From Eubacterium sp. (GTDB lineage Bacteria; Bacillota; Clostridia; Lachnospirales; Lachnospiraceae), in assembly GCA_017634555.1 (NCBI GenBank), contig JAGBNF010000027.1, positions 1-64,000 of the forward strand: a DNA stretch of 64,000 bases, written 5' to 3'. Shown here piece by piece: positions 58,832 to 64,000 of the stretch. Position 1 is the stretch's first letter. Every line of letters begins with the position of its first letter. The translations under genes were made by a program, and so were the position numbers. Below the pieces are notes generated by a model that was not told where the DNA came from, searched no databases, and worked only from the letters and a program-made list of their open reading frames with translations.

Positions 58832-61663
58832 TTAACCGAAGATATACTCTTCAAAATCATCCCAGTTTATCTCGTCATCAAGTTCCTTCTCAAAGGTGAA
58901 TCTCAGCTCCTTCAGATTCAGTCCGCCGTTCATGAAGCGAAGTCTCATTACTCCGTAACGTGAAGCAAAACGAATCTTTCTTCGAACGGTCAGTTCCTCT
59001 CCTCCGCCGTGGAAGGTAAAGGATCCACATGGTGTTCCCTGATAATATACTCCGACAGGGATCTGTGACAGCTCCGAGAGATCGGAATGACCGATCATAT
59101 CGATAAAGTAGCAGCCTCTGTCCTGAACATCAAAGCCCATAAAGCATACGGCACCCTTTGTCGTATCTACATTCGAAAGGTCGATGACCGTACCATCAGT
59201 GATCTCATAGTACTGAACATCCGAAGGATCAGCACCCTGCATCTCTTCTTTGAAGTTGACTACTTCAACCTTGTAGTCTTCACCGCAGAATCTCTTCATT
59301 GCATTGGTATGCATCAGAACCTCGCAGATATTTCGGGCTGCACGAACAAGCTGACCTCTGGTTATCTCTCCCTTCTCGAGAGCCTCAAGTGTATCGTCTC
59401 CCGACGAGTTTATACTTGCGTCAGGACATACAGCGAAGAAATCATTCTGTGCCAGAACCAGTCTTGAGAATGATGTCTTATCAACCTTTCCTCCCACATC
59501 TCCGATATTTGCCCACCAGTCGGTCATAACTATCCCCTTGAAGCCCCACTCATTTCTGAGGATGTTGGTACCGAGGTCATGACGTGAATTTGTCCATATT
59601 CCGTTTACCGGGCCATAGGTGGTCATTACAGAATCTGCGCCTGCTTCCTTGACCGCAATCTCAAAGCCCTTCAGGTATATTTCACGAAGTGCTCTTTCAG
59701 AGATTACATTTTCTTCGTTATGTCTGTTTGTCTCCTGGTTATTTCCGCAGAAATGCTTGAGCGTTCCCGATACTCCGCTCTGCTTCAGGCCTCTGATCTG
59801 TGCCGCAGCCATCTTACCTGTCAGCAGCGGATCTTCACTGAAGTATTCGAAGTTTCTTCCGTTCAAAGGATAACGGTGAATATTCATTCCAGGTCCCAGC
59901 AGGAAGTCAACGTCATTCTTATTCATCTCAAGTCCGAGCATAGCATAAAGCTCTGTGTTGAGTTCTGTATTCCATGTACATGTGAGCAGCGTTCCGCTTG
60001 GAAGACTGAAGGCTCTTGCACCGGAATCGAGTCTCATTCCGCTCGGTCCGTCCGAACAGCAGCCTACAGGAATTCCGAAAGCCTTAAGATTCGGGCTGAT
60101 ACCTCCGAAGGCTGCAGCCGTTCCCGGTGTAACCTTAGGGCTTCCCATTCCTTCTCCTCTGATGATTGCCGAAAGGTCATCATCTGAAAGCTGTGCCAGG
60201 AAGTCATCCATAGCAGCCTTGCCGTCTCTAACGTCCTTCAGCTTGATTCCTCTGTCTCCAGTATAGTCCTTAGCCTCAGGGCTGTCGGCCTTTGCCTCTT
60301 CCAAATCCTTAAGCGGTGCTGTAGGCACAGCCTCTTTTACGATCTTATATCCGTCCTCCGAACACTCTGCCTTGATTCTTTCGAATGCAGTATTCGGTAC
60401 CATCTGATGGCTCAGCTTCTCTATGCAGACTGTCTTTTCCTGTATGAATCTGCCTGCTTCCTGCAGCTCGCGCACATTTTTTCCAACATAAAATGTGTAC
60501 TCTCCCGATTCAAGTACATAGCTACTCTCAAATCCCGTGGCACCTGTCTCGTCATATGAGGCAAGCATGTAAGGTGTAACTTCTGCGCTGAGTGTTGTAG
60601 TCTCTCCCGGCTTCAGCTCCTCTGTCTTTGCAAAGCCTATAAGACTTAGGGCCGGTTTGCCCAGCTTACCCTGAGGCTTCGATACATAGAACTGTGCAAC
60701 CTCCTTGCCTGCTGTGCTGCCCGTATTCTGCACATTTGCCGAAAGGCTGAGACTGCCTTCCTTTCCTGTAAATCCTTCAGAACCGACACTCTCTGTTTCT
60801 GCCGCAAAGCTTATCTCGCCCGGCTTTATATCAAACTCGGTATATGAAAGGCCGAAGCCGAACGGATACATTACCGCATCCTTATTGAAGGTCTCATAAT
60901 AGCGATAACCAACATAAATATCCTCAGAATAGAAGTTTCTTTCGGTGTCACCGAAATATCCGTATGCCGATGCATCTTCAATCTTTCGAACTATGGTATC
61001 CGTAAGCCTTCCGCTCGGACATGCCTTTCCAAGCAGCACATCTACGCATCCCAGTCCGCCGATCTCGCCGCCCTGCCAAGCATAAAGTACCGCATCCGGA
61101 GCTATCTCCTCAATCTCCTGCATATCAAGAACCGCGCTTACATTCATTACAAGCACGACTCTGTCAAATGCTTTCCTTACCTTGCGGAGCATATCAGCTT
61201 CAAGCTCACCTAATCTGTAAGCCCCTCTCTCATCTACGTAGTCCTGCTCTTCACCTGCAGTACGTCCGATGATGACAAGTGCTGTATCGGATACTCCGGC
61301 CGCCTCCTGTACAAGCTCTTCGGAGACCTCCATTTCAACCTGGGACCATGGCTCGTTGCCGAAACCAACTCCCACATCGAAAGGATGTGTGCTTTCAAAC
61401 TCTTCGTATAACTTAAGCAGCTTTTCGTTAAGCTGAATCTTTTCTTCCTTTAATCCGTCAAGGATTCCCCAGACCTTCGGTACATTTACCATACCGCCTG
61501 ATCCTGTTCCGCTCTTATAATAATTGTTCTGCATACGGCCGAATACCGCTATCTTTACGTCCTTTGATAACGGCAGTATGTTGTTTTCATTTCTGAGAAG
61601 GACCATTCCTTCACATACCGCTTTTCTTGCCAGACCCTCATATTTCTTCCAGTCCAGTGTCAT
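58832..61663 (-). CDS. GH3 beta-glucosidase with swapped domain order
   Basis: 943 aa. The usual C-terminal alpha/beta and fibronectin-III domains come first (about 1-430; GTGSGG, DYVDERG, YPFGFGLSYT) and the TIM barrel comes after (about 490-830; DGPSGMR, LLGPGMNIHRYPLNGRNFEYFSEDP span, KHFCGNNQETNR, and nucleophile Asp in VMTDWWAN). This permuted layout is known from rumen Butyrivibrio and Ruminococcus enzymes. No signal peptide. GGAGGG before ATG 61663. Probably hydrolyses imported cello- or gluco-oligosaccharides. Confidence 0.94.
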   Translation of the reverse strand: MTLDWKKYEGLARKAVCEGMVLLRNENNILPLSKDVKIAVFGRMQNNYYKSGTGSGGMVNVPKVWGILDGLKEEKIQLNEKLLKLYEEFESTHPFDVGVGFGNEPWSQVEMEVSEELVQEAAGVSDTALVIIGRTAGEEQDYVDERGAYRLGELEADMLRKVRKAFDRVVLVMNVSAVLDMQEIEEIAPDAVLYAWQGGEIGGLGCVDVLLGKACPSGRLTDTIVRKIEDASAYGYFGDTERNFYSEDIYVGYRYYETFNKDAVMYPFGFGLSYTEFDIKPGEISFAAETESVGSEGFTGKEGSLSLSANVQNTGSTAGKEVAQFYVSKPQGKLGKPALSLIGFAKTEELKPGETTTLSAEVTPYMLASYDETGATGFESSYVLESGEYTFYVGKNVRELQEAGRFIQEKTVCIEKLSHQMVPNTAFERIKAECSEDGYKIVKEAVPTAPLKDLEEAKADSPEAKDYTGDRGIKLKDVRDGKAAMDDFLAQLSDDDLSAIIRGEGMGSPKVTPGTAAAFGGISPNLKAFGIPVGCCSDGPSGMRLDSGARAFSLPSGTLLTCTWNTELNTELYAMLGLEMNKNDVDFLLGPGMNIHRYPLNGRNFEYFSEDPLLTGKMAAAQIRGLKQSGVSGTLKHFCGNNQETNRHNEENVISERALREIYLKGFEIAVKEAGADSVMTTYGPVNGIWTNSRHDLGTNILRNEWGFKGIVMTDWWANIGDVGGKVDKTSFSRLVLAQNDFFAVCPDASINSSGDDTLEALEKGEITRGQLVRAARNICEVLMHTNAMKRFCGEDYKVEVVNFKEEMQGADPSDVQYYEITDGTVIDLSNVDTTKGAVCFMGFDVQDRGCYFIDMIGHSDLSELSQIPVGVYYQGTPCGSFTFHGGGEELTVRRKIRFASRYGVMRLRFMNGGLNLKELRFTFEKELDDEINWDDFEEYIFG

Positions 61664-61667
61664 GCAA

Positions 61668-62219
61668 TTACCCTCCAAAATCGTACTCTACCAATTCGCA
61701 ATTCTTGATTCCGAAATCCCCATAAGCTTCATTTGTCATATCGTTAAAGTAAGAGTTCACACATCTTACTATTCCGTTATGTGCCACAAGCAGATATATC
61801 TTATCATCCTTTGAAAGTTCATCCAGCAGATTATAAATTCTCTGCGCAAGTCTCAGCATGGATTCGCCGCCCTCATAGGAATTGACGAAGTTTCTCTTGT
61901 CCTGCTTGAACACTTCTCCGTTACGCGCCGAGCCCTCATATTTTCCGAAGTTCTGCTCTCTCAATCTTTCATCCGGTCTGAGGCTGAGCCCCGTTATATC
62001 CGCAATATGCTGAGCCGTATCGTAGGCTCTTGAAAGCGGTGATGCCACTATCTCATCGATATGAAGCTCACCTGCATCAATCATCTTCTTTATTCTTTCA
62101 CCAAGCTCTATGGCCTGTTCATGTCCTCTATCCGTAAGCCCGATATCCGTTGCTCCGCAGATCTTATTCTCAACATTCCAGAATGTCTCACCATGTCTGG
62201 TAAAATAAATCTTCTTCAT
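61668..62219 (-). CDS. Histidine phosphatase (phosphoglycerate mutase-like, branch 1)
   Basis: 183 aa. Catalytic RHGETFWN at the N-terminus, IVASPLSRAYDTA, and the second His in VAHNGIVRC. Small size fits broad-specificity phosphatases rather than glycolytic mutase. AAGGG before ATG 62219. Four bases from the GH3 start, so the two are cotranscribed. Confidence 0.93.
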   Translation of the reverse strand: MKKIYFTRHGETFWNVENKICGATDIGLTDRGHEQAIELGERIKKMIDAGELHIDEIVASPLSRAYDTAQHIADITGLSLRPDERLREQNFGKYEGSARNGEVFKQDKRNFVNSYEGGESMLRLAQRIYNLLDELSKDDKIYLLVAHNGIVRCVNSYFNDMTNEAYGDFGIKNCELVEYDFGG

Positions 62220-62418
62220 AACTGTCCCTTCTGTTCCGCAAATGATTAACACTGATATCGATTATAATATATTCCGCATATTTCATACAATCTATTTTCA
62301 ATACCGACTATCTTTATCCTGTTTATCGGTGTTATAATAAAATGTGCGTGTCGGGAGTTTTTGACACGCGATAATCTGCAAATCAGAAAATAATCCAATT
62401 ATGGAGGTATTTATAAAT

Positions 62419-62967
62419 ATGAAAAATGTAATTCTGCTCGGAGATTCTATAAGAATGCAGTACCAGGGACCTGTAGGCGAAAAGCTTGCTGACATTGCAA
62501 CTGTCAGCGGTCCTGAAGAGAACGGACGTTGGAGTGGATATACTCTTAATTCACTTCGTTTCTGGCTTCCGGATCTTCCTTCACCTGATCTGGTTCAGTG
62601 GAACTGTGGTCTTTGGGATATGGGCGATGATTATCAGGAAGGAAGACATTTCTATCCCCTGGATCTGTATGAGGAGACCTGTCACCGTATATGCAGGATA
62701 CTTCGTCAGTGGACAAAGAAGCCTGATCTCAAGATTGTTATAGCAACAACTACACCTACAATGCATGGTGATCACGGAGACATTCTTCTCTATAACGACA
62801 TCCTGAAGAAGGTTGCCGCTGAAGAAAATGCGGCCGTTAACGATCTCTATTCGGTGGTTTCTCCGATCAAGGAACAGGTTATCGGTGAAGATCAGCTTCA
62901 CCTGAACGAAAAGGGAATCGAAGCCGTTGCAGAGCAGACTGCAACAATCATCCGCGGACTTCTGTAA
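62419..62967 (+). CDS. Cytoplasmic SGNH/GDSL hydrolase
   Basis: 182 aa. LLGDSIRMQY (Ser block), CGLWDMG and the C-terminal DQLHLNEKG (Asp/His). No signal peptide. GGAGG 11 bases before ATG 62419. Stands alone on the plus strand with its own terminator; such enzymes often remove acetyl groups from sugars. Divergent from the histidine phosphatase/GH3 pair. Confidence 0.9.
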   Translation: MKNVILLGDSIRMQYQGPVGEKLADIATVSGPEENGRWSGYTLNSLRFWLPDLPSPDLVQWNCGLWDMGDDYQEGRHFYPLDLYEETCHRICRILRQWTKKPDLKIVIATTTPTMHGDHGDILLYNDILKKVAAEENAAVNDLYSVVSPIKEQVIGEDQLHLNEKGIEAVAEQTATIIRGLL

Positions 62968-62973
62968 ATGATA

Positions 62974-63012
62974 AGAAAGACGTTATAAACATCTTCGTTT
63001 ATAACGTCTTTT
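62974..63012. terminator. Bidirectional terminator
   Basis: Perfect 14-bp stem AAGACGTTATAAAC (62977-62990) and GTTTATAACGTCTT (62997-63010) with a 6-base loop and T run. Serves the SGNH gene and the convergent TelA gene. Confidence 0.93.
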
Positions 63013-63051
63013 GTATTTCATAGTTTTTATATTATCTTACTTTTCCGTTTA

Positions 63052-64000
63052 TTATTCGGTTGATGCAAGGTACAGTTTTCCCTTCATCTCCTCATCTATT
63101 CTCGCCAGCTCCTGTTCTGCTCTATAACGCTGCAGTTTTCCTTCCTGCTGGATCTTCGAAATATCATCAAGGCTTTCGATAAGGATTCTGTTAGCCTCTC
63201 CCAATGCCTTCGGATCTAAGTTATTTTCATTCCTTGCCTTCTGAGTTTCCACAGTAAGCATCTTGAGATTCTGCGCATTTTTGATAAGCAGCTGATTTGA
63301 CATGTCTGTCAGCTTTTTATCTGCTTTGATAGCTGCTCTTGTATGCTCTGTTCCGAATGCTATTACAATCTGATTCTTCCAAAGCGGAATGACCGTATAA
63401 AGCGTTGACTGAAGCTTATCCGCCATAGCAACCGCATTTGCCTGAAGCATTCTGATCTGCGGTGCCTGCTGAAGAGATATGGTTCTTGTGGTTTCAAGCT
63501 CAAGGATTTTTCTTTCCAGTCTATCTATGAGTTCCGGAACGATATCTGCACAATCTTCAGGATAATGTCCTGCCTGGATCTGTTCAAGCTTATCCTTCGC
63601 TGCCGCAATCTTCAGATTAACCTGTTTGAAGTATTCCTGATTCATCTTATATATCTGATCCAGCATCGCCGTATCCTTCATAAGACGAATCTGATGGCCC
63701 TCAAGGGAACTCTCAATCCTTTCCACATTTTGGGAGATTATATCGTATTTATTCTGAAGTGTAAGAGAATTGGATTTCTTTTTCTTCCACGGAAGGAAGC
63801 TCTTTTTCTGCTGGCCGTCCATCTCTTCCAGATATTCTACAGTCCTATCGATAGTGCCGCTGATCTCGTCAACATTTGTTGCTCCGATATTTTTGATCAT
63901 CATTTCCGAAAGCTCAGCCATTTTCTTCTGGATATCAGATCCGTAAATGGTAATGCTGTTTGCCTGGCTGAGATCTATAAGTTCCCTATTTTCCTGAAGC
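63052..64000 (-). CDS. TelA-family toxic anion resistance protein, 5' end outside window
   Basis: 316 in-frame codons to the window edge; the frame stays open upstream of the first internal Met (QENRELIDLSQANSITIYGS), so the true start lies beyond 64000. Long helices with coiled-coil character, a Lys-rich KKKKS patch, and family segments ISQNVERIESSLE and VIPLWKNQI. TelA/KlaA-like proteins (PF05816) confer tellurite or colicin tolerance in some hosts and are often beside TerD proteins; here a TerD-like protein is 23 kb away. Confidence 0.9.
   Translation of the reverse strand, partial: LQENRELIDLSQANSITIYGSDIQKKMAELSEMMIKNIGATNVDEISGTIDRTVEYLEEMDGQQKKSFLPWKKKKSNSLTLQNKYDIISQNVERIESSLEGHQIRLMKDTAMLDQIYKMNQEYFKQVNLKIAAAKDKLEQIQAGHYPEDCADIVPELIDRLERKILELETTRTISLQQAPQIRMLQANAVAMADKLQSTLYTVIPLWKNQIVIAFGTEHTRAAIKADKKLTDMSNQLLIKNAQNLKMLTVETQKARNENNLDPKALGEANRILIESLDDISKIQQEGKLQRYRAEQELARIDEEMKGKLYLASTE

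Overview
This is a low-to-mid GC Firmicute chromosome segment, most likely Lachnospiraceae (Butyrivibrio/Pseudobutyrivibrio/Roseburia-like). That placement is an inference. It rests on the NuoE/NuoF-type subunits of an electron-bifurcating hydrogenase or NADH dehydrogenase, a GH3 beta-glucosidase with swapped domains as in rumen Butyrivibrio, an EFR1 flavodoxin-ferredoxin, strong AGGAGG ribosome binding sites and almost all genes on the minus strand. Both window edges cut genes: the NuoF-like subunit lacks its C-terminus at the left, and a TelA-family gene lacks its start at the right.

Layout. 1-4.3 kb: NuoF/NuoE and an HD-GYP c-di-GMP phosphodiesterase with a 12-bp tandem repeat tract in front of it. 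4.6-4.9 kb: an intergenic cluster of nested palindromes. 5-20.3 kb: a surface-glycan locus (LicD transferase, a 1380-residue HAD/methyltransferase/kinase/cytidylyltransferase fusion, an F420H2-dehydrogenase-beta-like Fe-S protein, glycosyltransferases, a KdsB-type CMP-sugar synthetase, a DRE-TIM aldolase, a Wzx flippase and a HAD phosphatase). 20.4-25 kb: two membrane-anchored proteins and a glycerol-1-phosphate dehydrogenase. 25-28 kb: an AAA ATPase behind three 29-bp repeats, then a CPBP-like/LytTR/DUF3021 set and tRNA-Arg. 28.4-38.7 kb: a Sfp-type PPTase, fruR-fruK, uvrA-uvrB, a GH13 enzyme and a YdcF-like protein. 38.7-47.6 kb: the most unusual part. 47.7-53.2 kb: surface lipoprotein protease, SGNH repeat protein, a second small XRE regulator and EFR1. 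53.4-58.8 kb: thiSFGHEC behind a TPP riboswitch. 58.8-64 kb: GH3, histidine phosphatase, SGNH hydrolase and TelA.

The main discovery candidate lies at 40.83-41.02 kb. On the minus strand two RNA-like elements stand in tandem just upstream of a 679-residue protein with a TerD-like C-terminus. The first contains an unmistakable tRNA whose halves are swapped: the T-arm half comes first, the acceptor stem is capped by a C(UUCG)G tetraloop, and the RNA ends meet where the anticodon should be. The second element lacks the tRNA module but has the same closing stem, with compensatory base changes. This is the topology described for YrlA-type bacterial Y RNAs, which partner Ro60/Rsr proteins and often sit beside rtcB. 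An rtcB ligase operon lies 5 kb upstream here. I infer a Y-RNA-like ribonucleoprotein / RNA-repair locus with a non-canonical protein partner.

Regulation shows several recurring designs. A 45-bp element (40/45 identical) overlaps the promoters of both a LexA/CI-like S24 repressor and the LytTR-DUF3021 operon, which suggests a shared regulon. Two paralogous small XRE genes and the rtcB operon each follow a short upstream reading frame and hairpins or terminators. A predicted leaderless transcript encodes the YdcF-like protein.
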